Positions 15,294 to 23,191 of a DNA stretch of 29,799 nt are shown piece by piece. Below the pieces are notes generated by a model. The model ran no database searches. It was given only the letters and a program-made list of their open reading frames with translations, and was not told the origin of the DNA. The position numbers and the translations under genes were made by a program. Every line of letters starts with the position of its first letter. The stretch's first letter is position 1. The stretch is from an uncultured Bacilli bacterium (GTDB taxonomy: Bacteria > Bacillota_I > Bacilli_A > RF39 > UBA660). Location: assembly GCA_934095965.1 (NCBI GenBank), contig CAKOKR010000018.1, positions 1 through 29,799 on the forward strand, given 5' to 3'.

Positions 15294-15608
15294 ATGATAG
15301 CAAAAGATAAAATTAAAAAGGTGGTAAGTAATGATTTACCAATTATAACTGAAAAAGAAATTGATGATATATTTGCTTTAATATATAGAAATGTTAAGTA
15401 TTATAGATTGAATAATAAATCTGAATATGCTGATGAGTATGGAAGAATTACTCAAGAAAGACTTGCTGAGTTATGTCAAGTATCAAGAAGTTTAATTGCT
15501 AATATTGAAAGTGTAAAAGTTAATCAAACATTTTCAATAGCTGTTATTGCAACGATTAGTAAAGTATTAAATGTTCCTTTTTACAAATTCTTTAAAGAAC
15601 ATGAATAA
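15294..15608 (+). CDS. XRE-family transcriptional regulator
   Basis: A 104-residue protein with a C-terminal Cro/CI-type HTH: I-T-Q-E-R-L-A-E-L-C-Q-V-S-R-S-L-I-A-N-I-E-S-V-K-V-N-Q (about 52-77), then a conserved tail I-S-K-V-L-N-V-P-F-Y-K-F-F. The N-terminal 45 residues are helical, Lys-rich and not recognised. AAGGTGG lies 8 bases before ATG 15294. It is divergent from the 13547-15151 surface-protein gene with a perfect dyad between them, the same arrangement as the XRE gene at 2426. The two regulators differ in size and sequence outside the HTH. Local repressor or activator of the surface gene is the likely role; the sign of regulation is unknown. Confidence 0.88.
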   Translation: MIAKDKIKKVVSNDLPIITEKEIDDIFALIYRNVKYYRLNNKSEYADEYGRITQERLAELCQVSRSLIANIESVKVNQTFSIAVIATISKVLNVPFYKFFKEHE

Positions 15609-15635
15609 AACGAGTTTATTAGACCCGTTTTTTTT
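15607..15635. terminator. Terminator between xre and mraY (converging)
   Basis: AAAACG-A-GT pairs with AC-C-CGTTTT around a 7-nt loop, with one mismatch in the stem. Eight T follow on the plus strand (15628-15635). It also overlaps the mraY stop and may work for the minus strand. Confidence 0.7.
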
Positions 15636-16626
15636 ATAACCATACTCCATATGTTATTGCTGCCATTGCAAGGATAAAACCAACAACCCAGAATAACTTA
15701 ATTATATCTGTTTCTTGCCAACCTAATTCTTCGAAATGATGATGCAGCGGGGCTTTTAAGAATACCTTTTTATTAAAATATCTAATTGATATAATTTGAA
15801 TTAAGCTTGATAGAGTTTCTACCACAAATACTCCGCCGATTATTGCCAGAGATATTTCATGTCTTGAAACTATTGCAACTGATGCAAGTGCACCACCTAA
15901 AGCTAGTGAACCTAAGTCACCCATAAATATTCTAGCTGGATGAGTATTAAATACTAAGAAACCTATGATAGCACCTACTAGTAGAAAGCAAAATATTGCT
16001 ATTTCTTGATAACCTTCTAACCAACCTGCATTCCAACTTATAACACCATAAGCAAAAAATGCAATTGCAGATAAACCACCAGCTAAACCATCTAAACCAT
16101 CTGTAATATTTACAGCATTAGTGGTACCAACTAATAAGAATAAAATAAATAAACCAAACATCCAACCTAAATCAATATATATATTTAAGAAACTTATGCT
16201 TAGAACTGGTTCTCCTCCACCTTTCATAAATAGGTAAAAGAATACTAATGCTATAATCATTTGAATTAAAAACTTTGTAACTAAGCTAAGACCATTATTA
16301 TTGTGATATTTTACTTTCATAAAATCATCTATAAAACCAAGTAGTCCATAAGCTAAAAATACAAATACTACGATTATTAAATTATAACTTATTGCAATGC
16401 TTCCTTTTAAATATAAAAGTATTAAAGAAACAATAACTGGTATTATAAATATAACTCCACCCATAGTCGGAGTACCATCTTTTTTTAAGTGTCTTTCATT
16501 TATTAAATGACTTACTGATTGACCAAAATGTAATTTTTTAAATAAAGGCACAACAATTAAACCAGTTATTAATGATAAAACAAAACCTAACATTAAAGCC
16601 ATTGATGCTTTTGCTAAAATTAACAT
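15634..16626 (-). CDS. mraY: Phospho-N-acetylmuramoyl-pentapeptide transferase (lipid I synthase)
   Basis: A complete 330-residue polytopic enzyme that moves phospho-MurNAc-pentapeptide from UDP to undecaprenyl phosphate, making lipid I. The family motifs are G-T-P-T-M-G-G near residue 50, L-G-F-I-D-D (the Asp pair), N-A-V-N-I-T-D-G-L-D-G-L-A, R-I-F-M-G-D-L-G-S-L-A-L-G and a short A-P-L-H-H-H-F-E before the final helix. GAGGTGG lies just before ATG 16624-16626. It has its own promoter and follows the PBP gene by 82 bases, a remnant of the dcw (mra) cluster order. The other expected neighbours (mraZ, mraW, ftsL, murD) are absent here. Confidence 0.98.
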   Translation of the reverse strand: MLILAKASMALMLGFVLSLITGLIVVPLFKKLHFGQSVSHLINERHLKKDGTPTMGGVIFIIPVIVSLILLYLKGSIAISYNLIIVVFVFLAYGLLGFIDDFMKVKYHNNNGLSLVTKFLIQMIIALVFFYLFMKGGGEPVLSISFLNIYIDLGWMFGLFILFLLVGTTNAVNITDGLDGLAGGLSAIAFFAYGVISWNAGWLEGYQEIAIFCFLLVGAIIGFLVFNTHPARIFMGDLGSLALGGALASVAIVSRHEISLAIIGGVFVVETLSSLIQIISIRYFNKKVFLKAPLHHHFEELGWQETDIIKLFWVVGFILAMAAITYGVWL

Positions 16627-16643
16627 ATTTCCACCTCTTTTTT

Positions 16644-16672
16644 ATTATACAACATAATTTATAATATCTTAA
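16644..16672 (-). promoter_or_regulatory. Promoter of mraY
   Basis: On the minus strand TTAAGA (16672-16667), a 17-bp spacer and a consensus TATAAT (16649-16644), 18 bases before the start codon. Confidence 0.65.
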
Positions 16673-16708
16673 TAGAATTACTTGATTTTTTTACAAAACT
16701 TTACATTT

Positions 16709-18613
16709 TTAATTAAGCATTAATACTATTGTGCCAAATTCTTTAGTATATGTACCTGATTTTGGTGATGTATAAATAACTTTGTTACCATTACCGGAGT
16801 ATTCAATGTGAAAGCCTTTAAGTAAGTTTTTAGCCTCATCTAATGATTTACCAACTACATCTGGAACTTCAACATATTTTTGATCTAACCATGTATATTC
16901 TTTTAGTATTCCTTCACTACTTTGTTTTATATCTAATATATCTATGGCACTTAAGAATATGTTTTTGGCTATGGGTGCTGCTACTACTCCACCATATTGA
17001 ACTACATTTTTGGGATTATCAACTGCTACATATAAAACAATTTCTGGATTATCTGCAGGCATAAAACCTATGAATGATAAGATATATTTACTGTTTGAAT
17101 ATACTCCATTTTCAACTGTTTGAGCTGTTCCTGTTTTACCACCAATTCGATAGTTTTCAATATAAGCGTTATGACCTGAACCTTTGGCAACAACACTTTC
17201 TAAGGCATATTTTACTAAATCTGATGTTTCTTTTTTGATTATGTTTTTAGTACCTTTTGGACTAATACTTTTTATTATGGTATTAGTTTCTGGTTCTAAG
17301 AAATTTTTTACAATATATGGAGTATAAAGAGTTCCTCCATTTACTATTGCTGATACTGCTCTAACTTGTTGAATCGGTGTAACACTTATTCCTTGACCAA
17401 ATGCAGTTGTTGCAAGTTCAACATTTCCCATTTTATTTATATCAAATAATATTCCAGTTGATTCACCATTTAAATCAATTCCACTTTTTTTACCAAAACC
17501 AAGTTTTTTAATATATTCCATTAATTTTTCTTTTTGAAGCATTAAACCTAAATTGACAAAACCTGGGTTACAACTATTTTCTATGACTTCAAGATAAGTT
17601 TGCAATCCGTGACCTCCATGTTTCCAACAATGAAGTGTTGCCCCATCAACATTTATTTTGCCCGTATCGGTGAATTTATCTTCAAAAATATTTACTAAGC
17701 CTTCATTTATCGCTGCAGTATATGTTGTTATTTTCATGGTTGATCCTGGTTCAAAAGTCATCCATATTGGTAAGTTTCTATTTATAACTTCAGTGCTATA
17801 AGCTTTATAATTATTACTATTAAAGTTTGGTCTTGCACTACTTGCAAGTATTTCTCCGGTATTAGGGTTCATTGCAATTGCAACTACACTATTCGGATTA
17901 TATTTGGCAACCACATTATCAAGTTCATTTTCTATAGCAAGTTGTAAATCTAAATCTATTGATAGTTGAAGAGTTATTCCACTCGTTGGAGCTTCATAAA
18001 TTTCTGATAATTCAAGTTTTCTTCCTTTTCCATCTGAGAAATATTTTATTGAACCATCACTACCTGTTAGATATTTATCGTAATATAATTCTAGACCTGA
18101 TAATCCTTGGTTATCAATACCTACATAACCTAAGACATGACTAAGTAAATTATCATATGGATAATATCTTTTGCTTTCTTTAACTAAGTATACTCCATCA
18201 AGTTTTAGAGAATCTATTGCTTCGGCGATATCATAACTTAAACCACGACCTTCGGGATGAACTCTTTCAATTGATGTTTTCTTGCTAACATGTTTTAACA
18301 TATCTTTATAATCACTTTTAAGAATATCACTTAAATATTTAGCAGTTTGTTCTTTATCCTTGATTTGATTTGGTATTACAACTAGAGATGTTGTTGTGAT
18401 ATTTGTTGCAAGTTCTCTTCCTTTTCTATCAACGATTTTACCACGGTCGGCTGAAATGGGAAGTTCCCTACTCCATAGAGATTCTGCTAAAGTATTTAAT
18501 TTTTTGTATGAAAAAACTTGGATATAGAAAACTCTTGCTATTGCTATAATTAAAATAATTGTTACTACTAGAAAAACATATCTAATTCTTGTATGTATAT
18601 TATTATAAAACAT
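16709..18613 (-). CDS. Class B penicillin-binding protein with C-terminal PASTA domain (FtsI/SpoVD type)
   Basis: A complete 634-residue peptidoglycan transpeptidase. One N-terminal transmembrane segment (about 12-30) is followed by the pedestal/dimerisation domain with R-G-K-I-V-D-R-K-G (57-65). The transpeptidase has the catalytic S291-T-M-K294, S347-C-N349 and K493-T-G495. One PASTA domain (about 571-634) begins V-E-V-P-D-V-V-G-K-S-L-D-E-A, as in SpoVD and PBP2x/2B relatives. The size and PASTA domain fit SpoVD or FtsI; division versus sporulation cannot be decided here. The ATG at 18611-18613 has GAGGGAT four bases upstream, and this ribosome site lies in a strong hairpin. It follows the 62-residue ORF and precedes mraY. 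Confidence 0.95.
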   Translation of the reverse strand: MFYNNIHTRIRYVFLVVTIILIIAIARVFYIQVFSYKKLNTLAESLWSRELPISADRGKIVDRKGRELATNITTTSLVVIPNQIKDKEQTAKYLSDILKSDYKDMLKHVSKKTSIERVHPEGRGLSYDIAEAIDSLKLDGVYLVKESKRYYPYDNLLSHVLGYVGIDNQGLSGLELYYDKYLTGSDGSIKYFSDGKGRKLELSEIYEAPTSGITLQLSIDLDLQLAIENELDNVVAKYNPNSVVAIAMNPNTGEILASSARPNFNSNNYKAYSTEVINRNLPIWMTFEPGSTMKITTYTAAINEGLVNIFEDKFTDTGKINVDGATLHCWKHGGHGLQTYLEVIENSCNPGFVNLGLMLQKEKLMEYIKKLGFGKKSGIDLNGESTGILFDINKMGNVELATTAFGQGISVTPIQQVRAVSAIVNGGTLYTPYIVKNFLEPETNTIIKSISPKGTKNIIKKETSDLVKYALESVVAKGSGHNAYIENYRIGGKTGTAQTVENGVYSNSKYILSFIGFMPADNPEIVLYVAVDNPKNVVQYGGVVAAPIAKNIFLSAIDILDIKQSSEGILKEYTWLDQKYVEVPDVVGKSLDEAKNLLKGFHIEYSGNGNKVIYTSPKSGTYTKEFGTIVLMLN

Positions 18614-18617
18614 AAAT

Positions 18618-18650
18618 ATCCCTCATAAAAGTATATGTTTTATGAGGGAT
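18618..18650 (-). promoter_or_regulatory. 13-bp hairpin that masks the PBP ribosome binding site
   Basis: ATCCCTCATAAAA (18618-18630) and TTTTATGAGGGAT (18638-18650) are exact complements with a 7-nt loop. On the minus strand the 3' arm contains GAGGGAT, the only ribosome site of the PBP gene, 4 bases from the ATG. No T-run follows on either strand, so it is not a standard terminator. It could set a low translation rate or be a regulator or RNase target. Confidence 0.75.
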
Positions 18651-18655
18651 TATTA

Positions 18656-18844
18656 TTATCTAGTTCTTGTTTCATAGTCATATAAGTTAAATCCAAGTTT
18701 TATAGCTAAGTCTACAACTTCTTCATTTGTTAAGTTATCTATATTTATGGAATAACCTAGTGTTACATTTAAACCTAAGGTAAAATATGCACTTAGGTAA
18801 TAGTTTTTTACATCAAGTCGTAATCTATCTATATCTATATTCAT
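18656..18844 (-). CDS. Small protein of unknown function upstream of the PBP gene
   Basis: A 62-residue acidic protein with no transmembrane segment and no recognised domain. Residues 38-60 (N-L-T-N-E-E-V-V-D-L-A-I-K-L-G-F-N-L-Y-D-Y) look like an amphipathic helix. In the classic dcw order ftsL sits here, but FtsL is a membrane protein, so this is not FtsL. The ATG at 18842-18844 has AAGGAG upstream but with an unusually long gap (16 bases), so the true start or translation rate is uncertain. A perfect TATAAT promoter precedes it, and the PBP gene follows after a hairpin. Co-transcription with the PBP gene is likely. Coding status is probable, not proven. Confidence 0.6.
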   Translation of the reverse strand: MNIDIDRLRLDVKNYYLSAYFTLGLNVTLGYSINIDNLTNEEVVDLAIKLGFNLYDYETRTR

Positions 18845-18872
18845 AATTACTATTTTACCACTCCTTGGTTTT

Positions 18873-18881
18873 ATTATAACA
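18873..18881 (-). promoter_or_regulatory. Extended -10 promoter of the small ORF and PBP gene
   Basis: On the minus strand TGTTATAAT (18881-18873) is a perfect extended -10. No good -35 is seen. It lies just downstream of the terminator of the preceding operon. Confidence 0.6.
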
Positions 18882-18890
18882 AATATATGA

Positions 18891-18916
18891 GAAAAAGACT
18901 AGCACTAACTAGTCTT
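18891..18916 (-). terminator. Terminator of the McrBC-like operon
   Basis: On the minus strand AAGACTAG pairs with CTAGTCTT around a 6-nt loop and is followed by TTTC. The stop codon (18909-18911) of the last operon gene lies in the stem. Confidence 0.85.
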
Positions 18917-20573
18917 CGATAATATCTATTGCAACTTTACCACGGAAGTATTTGCCTTGGTCATAATTTTGTGGTTGTCCAGTTCCATGTAATGTAAATG
19001 AAACTGTGTAAATTTGTTTTGATTTAGGTGCAACCACTACTTCAGTAGCCATTCTTCCATTAGATTTTGGTGCTGTTGTCCAGTCTTGGTTAAATCCATT
19101 ATAAGTACTTGCTACTTTGAACCAGAAGTTTGTACTTGTAAATGTATTTTCAACATCAATCCATTCAATGTTATATTTTAATGGTTTATCTGTTATATTT
19201 TCAATTGAGAATCTGATGTCTGGTACTTTTGTGTTAACATTTGGATCATTTTGATCATCTGGATAAAGATTTGATAATGCTATATTGTTACCATCTTCAA
19301 ACATTACAACCAATGCAGCAGTTTCAATATTAGCACCATTGTCGCCGATTGTTGTTGAACCACCTTTTCCATTTTTATCAATTATGTATGTACAATTTCG
19401 ATCACACTTGCCATCACCATCATCATCAATATTGAAATCAGGTTTTCCATCTCCATTTGTATCGATGTTTAAATCTGGTGTTCCATCTCCATTTCTATCG
19501 ATGTTTAAATCTGCTTTGCCATCACCATCTAAATCAACATTTATATCTGGCCAGCCATCTCCATCAATATCACAATTTAAATCACATTTGCCATCACCAT
19601 TTGTATCTTGGTTTGTTTTATTTGTTAAATTACCATTTTCATCTGGGACATTAAATGTTGGTTTTTTATTACCTGCATAATCTATTTTTTCTTCAGGTAT
19701 TTTATCACCGTTTGTATCACAGTTTACATCACATTTACCATCGCCATCTAAATCAACATTAAGTTGTCCTTTGTTGTTAGCAACAATGTTTGATACACAA
19801 TTTCGATCACATTTACCATCATTATCATCATCAATATTAACATCTGGTACTCCATCTCCATTTGTATCTATATTTAAATCAGGATTTCCATCACCATCAA
19901 TATCGATATTTATATCTGCTTTGCCATCACCATCTAAGTCAATGTTTGTATCTGGCCATCCATCTTTATCGGTATCACAATTTAATTTACATTTACCATT
20001 TTCATCAAGTTGATTCATTTTATTAAATATTGAACCATCCGGGCGAACTACATTAAATGTTGGTTTATTACTATTTAAATAGTCAATATTTTGGTCTGGT
20101 TTTTTATCTCTATTGGTATCACAGTTTACATCACATATTCCATCACCATCTAAATCAATGTTTAAATCTGGAATTCCATCACCATTTAAGTCAATGTTCA
20201 TTTTTGATTTACCTATTAATTGAACTCCGGCATATGTTGCATAACCTGCTAGGAATAAAAAACCAAGTAGAAATAAAATTAGTAAAGCATTGTTACCTTT
20301 TTTAAATTCAAATGTTAATTTATTTCCATTTTTAGAAACTTTTAAGGAATGAGGTAAAAATGTATCATTATCCTTATTATCAAATGCAACATTTAATACT
20401 TTATCAATGTGTTTTTTTGATACTTCGATAGCACCTTCATACATCTTGTTTAGTGTATCAATTATTAAATCATCTTGTTCTTTGCTTTTTAAAAGCATAA
20501 ATTTTTTAATATCTATGACTTCTTTGTTTTTCATAAATGTTTTTTCTTCATTCATTTCTTTCTTTTTAGCCAT
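18909..20573 (-). CDS. Membrane-anchored protein with thrombospondin type 3-like calcium repeats
   Basis: A 554-residue protein, last gene of the McrBC-like operon. Residues 1-93 are charged and cytoplasmic, one transmembrane segment follows (about 94-116), and the rest should be outside. Residues about 128-395 carry some twenty D-x-D/N-x-D-G-x-x-D repeats, the calcium-binding pattern of thrombospondin type 3 and dockerin repeats, with C-D-V-N-C and C-D-R-N-C pairs that may form disulfides. The region is a large tandem duplication. The last 135 residues look like a beta sandwich (I-E-N-I-T-D-K-P-L-K-Y-N-I-E-W) resembling TasA/camelysin-type folds only weakly. A longer frame starts at GTG 20585, but that overlaps the AGGTGAGGG ribosome site, so ATG 20571-20573 is used. 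It lies 12 bases after the DUF2357 gene. Confidence 0.82.
   Translation of the reverse strand: MAKKKEMNEEKTFMKNKEVIDIKKFMLLKSKEQDDLIIDTLNKMYEGAIEVSKKHIDKVLNVAFDNKDNDTFLPHSLKVSKNGNKLTFEFKKGNNALLILFLLGFLFLAGYATYAGVQLIGKSKMNIDLNGDGIPDLNIDLDGDGICDVNCDTNRDKKPDQNIDYLNSNKPTFNVVRPDGSIFNKMNQLDENGKCKLNCDTDKDGWPDTNIDLDGDGKADINIDIDGDGNPDLNIDTNGDGVPDVNIDDDNDGKCDRNCVSNIVANNKGQLNVDLDGDGKCDVNCDTNGDKIPEEKIDYAGNKKPTFNVPDENGNLTNKTNQDTNGDGKCDLNCDIDGDGWPDINVDLDGDGKADLNIDRNGDGTPDLNIDTNGDGKPDFNIDDDGDGKCDRNCTYIIDKNGKGGSTTIGDNGANIETAALVVMFEDGNNIALSNLYPDDQNDPNVNTKVPDIRFSIENITDKPLKYNIEWIDVENTFTSTNFWFKVASTYNGFNQDWTTAPKSNGRMATEVVVAPKSKQIYTVSFTLHGTGQPQNYDQGKYFRGKVAIDIIED
19389..20159 (-). repeat. Tandem duplication of a 124-residue calcium-repeat block
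   Basis: The blocks encoded by 20159-19788 and 19760-19389 align end to end: each starts N-(I/V)-D-L-D-G-D-G-x-C-D-V-N-C-D-T-N, passes K-P-T-F-N-V and D-G-W-P-D-x-N-(I/V)-D-L-D-G-D-G-K-A-D, and ends D-G-K-C-D-R-N-C. Divergence between copies is moderate, so the duplication is not very recent. Confidence 0.85.
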
Positions 20574-20585
20574 TTTTACCCTCAC

Positions 20586-21674
20586 CTACTTTATTAATAA
20601 ATTTATTTTTTTCTTTTTCTTATCAAAGTCTTGAAAGAATGCATCAATTGTTTTTCTTATACCAGCTTCTGCTTTTTCTTTACGTTTCTTTGCTTGTTTC
20701 ATTTCTTTTTCCATTAATCTTTTGAATTCTTTTTCAGTTATGTCTCCGGCGAAGACAAAATCATTTACTAGTTTACTGATGATTGCTGAATTAAATTCTG
20801 CTGTTTGATTATTTTTCTTTATTTCAATTGCATCATTATCAACGAAGAATGCAAAGTCAAACTTAGTTTTAATATCTGAATCATGTAGTACTTCAGTTCT
20901 TTTATCTCTGCTGGTAACTGGTTTAATGTTATTTTTTTCTAGGTATTCCCATAATTCTAATGCTTTAATAAAGTTTGGTTCTTTTAGTATTACATTAGTT
21001 TTTCTTATTGGACTTCTTACGGGACTAGATTCTTTTAAACTTTTTATAAATGTTGATGAACGGAAGGCACTAACAATGTCTTTGATGTGTTCGATACGTT
21101 CATCTAAGCTATGTCCATCTTTTGACGCATCAACTTCAGTTTCTTTTTTACTAGTCATCGTAACATTAATATTTACTTCTTCACCTTTTTTCTTCATTAT
21201 ACCTTGGTAAGTTACTTCACTATCAACGTTTGCATAACTTCTTTGGTCTGATTCTGCTAATTTGTTGTTTACAAATGTATAAAGGTTATCTACTAAAGAT
21301 TTGATGAATCTATTTTCATATAAATCAACAGTTTCTTCTCTATAAACATTAAGTAGTTTTAAAGGAATTACTGTGCCATCATCATGTACTTCTTGAATCA
21401 TGCTTGTATGTTGAGCTAAGTGTCTGATTGATTCTTCAGTTACAACTTTCGCTTTTTCAATTGGTACGATGTTTTCTTCTTGAACAATAAATCTTCTGGG
21501 ATTTCTTATGATGTTATCTAGGTATGGGATACATTCTTCGACCATGTCAATCCAAGTTGTATCACTTACACAAGCATCGATGTCTCTTTTGACGGTTATA
21601 TTTGAGGAAGTTGCCCCAACAAAGGCTGAGGCTTGTTCCTTATTTAAATTATTAATATATTCTACTATATCCAT
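20586..21674 (-). CDS. DUF2357/McrC-like protein, partner of the membrane AAA+ ATPase
   Basis: A 362-residue protein that resembles the DUF2357 partners of McrB-like ATPases. Residues 113-134 contain E-E-T-V-D-L-Y-E120-N-R-F123-I-K, the family's E-N-R-F motif. Residues 222-246 (P-I-R-K-T-N-V-I-L-K-E-P-N-F-I-K-A-L-E-L-W-E-Y-L) match the helical stretch that follows in that family. Residues 273-286 read D273-F-A-F-F-V-D-N-D-A-I-E284-I-K286, which could be a PD-(D/E)XK nuclease core; the assignment is tentative. The last 50 residues are Lys/Glu-rich and helical. The ATG at 21672-21674 has TAGGTGAG upstream, overlapping the stop of the ATPase gene. McrC-type proteins stimulate the ATPase ring and cut DNA; whether this one cuts is open. 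Confidence 0.72.
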   Translation of the reverse strand: MDIVEYINNLNKEQASAFVGATSSNITVKRDIDACVSDTTWIDMVEECIPYLDNIIRNPRRFIVQEENIVPIEKAKVVTEESIRHLAQHTSMIQEVHDDGTVIPLKLLNVYREETVDLYENRFIKSLVDNLYTFVNNKLAESDQRSYANVDSEVTYQGIMKKKGEEVNINVTMTSKKETEVDASKDGHSLDERIEHIKDIVSAFRSSTFIKSLKESSPVRSPIRKTNVILKEPNFIKALELWEYLEKNNIKPVTSRDKRTEVLHDSDIKTKFDFAFFVDNDAIEIKKNNQTAEFNSAIISKLVNDFVFAGDITEKEFKRLMEKEMKQAKKRKEKAEAGIRKTIDAFFQDFDKKKKKINLLIK

Positions 21675-21682
21675 AGACTCAC

Positions 21683-23188
21683 CTAAATAGTTTTCTTAAG
21701 TCTTAGTAAATATGCTTTACATTCTGGAGTTTTTCCTGCTCCGAATAGTTTTTCAAAATAATTAATTAAACCATCAATTTCATCTTTGATATATGCTAAA
21801 TTTAATTGTTCAAATTTTCTTAGTATTTTGTGGGCGATTAGGTAATCAATACCTGCAACTTCTTCACCACCACATGCAACAAATGCTGGAACGAAATCTT
21901 TTAATTGTTTTACAATTCTGTTACCAAATGCAAGTCTGAAGTGATCGATTACATATCTATCAAGTTGAGCAAGTTTATCTAAGTTTTCTTGACTAACTGG
22001 ATGATCTTCGCTTGCTTTTTTGAATAGACTTTCTAGATATTTATAACTTGTTTTAATCTTATCAGTATCTGGTGCTGCAAATTCTTCACACTTATCATCG
22101 ATTGCAATTGGCATTGCTCTATCGTATACCTTATCAGTAATCATGAATGTTGAGTCATCGTTGTTGATTGTACCAATATACCACATATTTTCAGGTATTT
22201 TTAATTTACCGTTTTCTAGTTTACTAGGGTCATTTGGCCATACATTTGGAACTAGTTCAACAACCCAGTCTTTTTTATTTGGAAGTTCCAAGATAGATAA
22301 CATTTCGGCGAAGTAATATTCAACACGAGAAATATTCATTTCATCAAGTAATGTAATATATACTTCATCATCATATTGAGCTTCATACATTTTTTCTAGA
22401 ATTTCTGTTTCATTGAATTTTTTTGTAAATTCATTGAAGTAACCAAAGATTTCTGTTGAGTCTCTCCATGAAGGTTGAACACTAGCTACGGTTGTTTCAT
22501 TATCTACGAAATTACCAAATGCATATGCTAGAGATGTTTTACCTGTTCCAGAAATACCTTCTAGAATGATTAATTTGTTTGATGCAAATGATGCAATAAA
22601 TAATCTAATTAAGTTTATATCATAATATAGATGTAATTTTGATGCTGAATAATTTCTGAATGTATCACAGAAACTTTCTAATGTGAAGTTGTTAACAATT
22701 TCTTCAGGAGTATAGTTTTTGAATTTTTCATCAACTGTACTTAGTTTAAAGAATCTGCTTTCTCCTTCTTTTAGTTCGTTCTTTGGAGTTCCATCTTCAT
22801 TGTATTCAATTTCTCCGTTTGCATTTGCAAGTTCACTGAACTTTTCAGCATTTCTTTTTAGTTTGAAAATTTCATTATTTAATGAATCTATTTCTTCAAC
22901 TAGCATGTCTTCTTTTTTTACATTTCTGCGATATCTTAGATATGTTTTTACTGATTTGTAAATTAAGAATATAATAAGAGCCATTATCGCAAGTAGGAAT
23001 ACTATTGATAAAACCATTACTAATAGACCTAATCCTTTTAAATCACTTTTATAGTCACCAATTACTGTTATGTAAGTTACTACATTAAACATTTGGAATA
23101 ACCCTTCACCTAAACCCTTGAATATTTTTATGAACCCTTCGAATAATGGTCCCATAAACTTTGTAAAAAATTCACCATACACACTCAT
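21683..23188 (-). CDS. Membrane-anchored McrB-like AAA+ ATPase
   Basis: A 501-residue AAA+ protein. The ATPase core has Walker A G211-I-S-G-T-G-K217-T218, Walker B I-T-L-L-D282-E283-M-N285, and sensor 1/arginine-finger block G339-T-I-N-N-D-D-S-T ... D-K-V-Y-D357-R358, the pattern of McrB-related ATPases that pair with DUF2357 proteins. Instead of the usual N-terminal DNA-binding domain it carries a hydrophobic N-terminus (about 5-45), a clear transmembrane segment (about 53-78) and a short coiled coil (about 93-122). This would tether a hexameric ring to the cytoplasmic face of the membrane. AAGGAGG lies 7 bases before ATG 23186-23188. It starts 3 bases after the 358-residue ORF. GTP versus ATP use is not decidable. 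Confidence 0.85.
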   Translation of the reverse strand: MSVYGEFFTKFMGPLFEGFIKIFKGLGEGLFQMFNVVTYITVIGDYKSDLKGLGLLVMVLSIVFLLAIMALIIFLIYKSVKTYLRYRRNVKKEDMLVEEIDSLNNEIFKLKRNAEKFSELANANGEIEYNEDGTPKNELKEGESRFFKLSTVDEKFKNYTPEEIVNNFTLESFCDTFRNYSASKLHLYYDINLIRLFIASFASNKLIILEGISGTGKTSLAYAFGNFVDNETTVASVQPSWRDSTEIFGYFNEFTKKFNETEILEKMYEAQYDDEVYITLLDEMNISRVEYYFAEMLSILELPNKKDWVVELVPNVWPNDPSKLENGKLKIPENMWYIGTINNDDSTFMITDKVYDRAMPIAIDDKCEEFAAPDTDKIKTSYKYLESLFKKASEDHPVSQENLDKLAQLDRYVIDHFRLAFGNRIVKQLKDFVPAFVACGGEEVAGIDYLIAHKILRKFEQLNLAYIKDEIDGLINYFEKLFGAGKTPECKAYLLRLKKTI

Positions 23189-23191
23189 TTT

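Noticed and set aside
18618..18650. Terminator between the small ORF and the PBP gene
   Set aside because: The stem is perfect but neither strand has a T-run, and the PBP gene would otherwise have no promoter. It is treated as an RBS-masking hairpin.
19285..20013. Plus-strand open frames across the calcium-repeat gene
   Set aside because: They arise from the repeated GAT/GGT codons on the opposite strand, have no ribosome sites and no family resemblance.
20574..20585. GTG start for the calcium-repeat protein
   Set aside because: It overlaps the AGGTGAGGG ribosome site of the ATG at 20571-20573.
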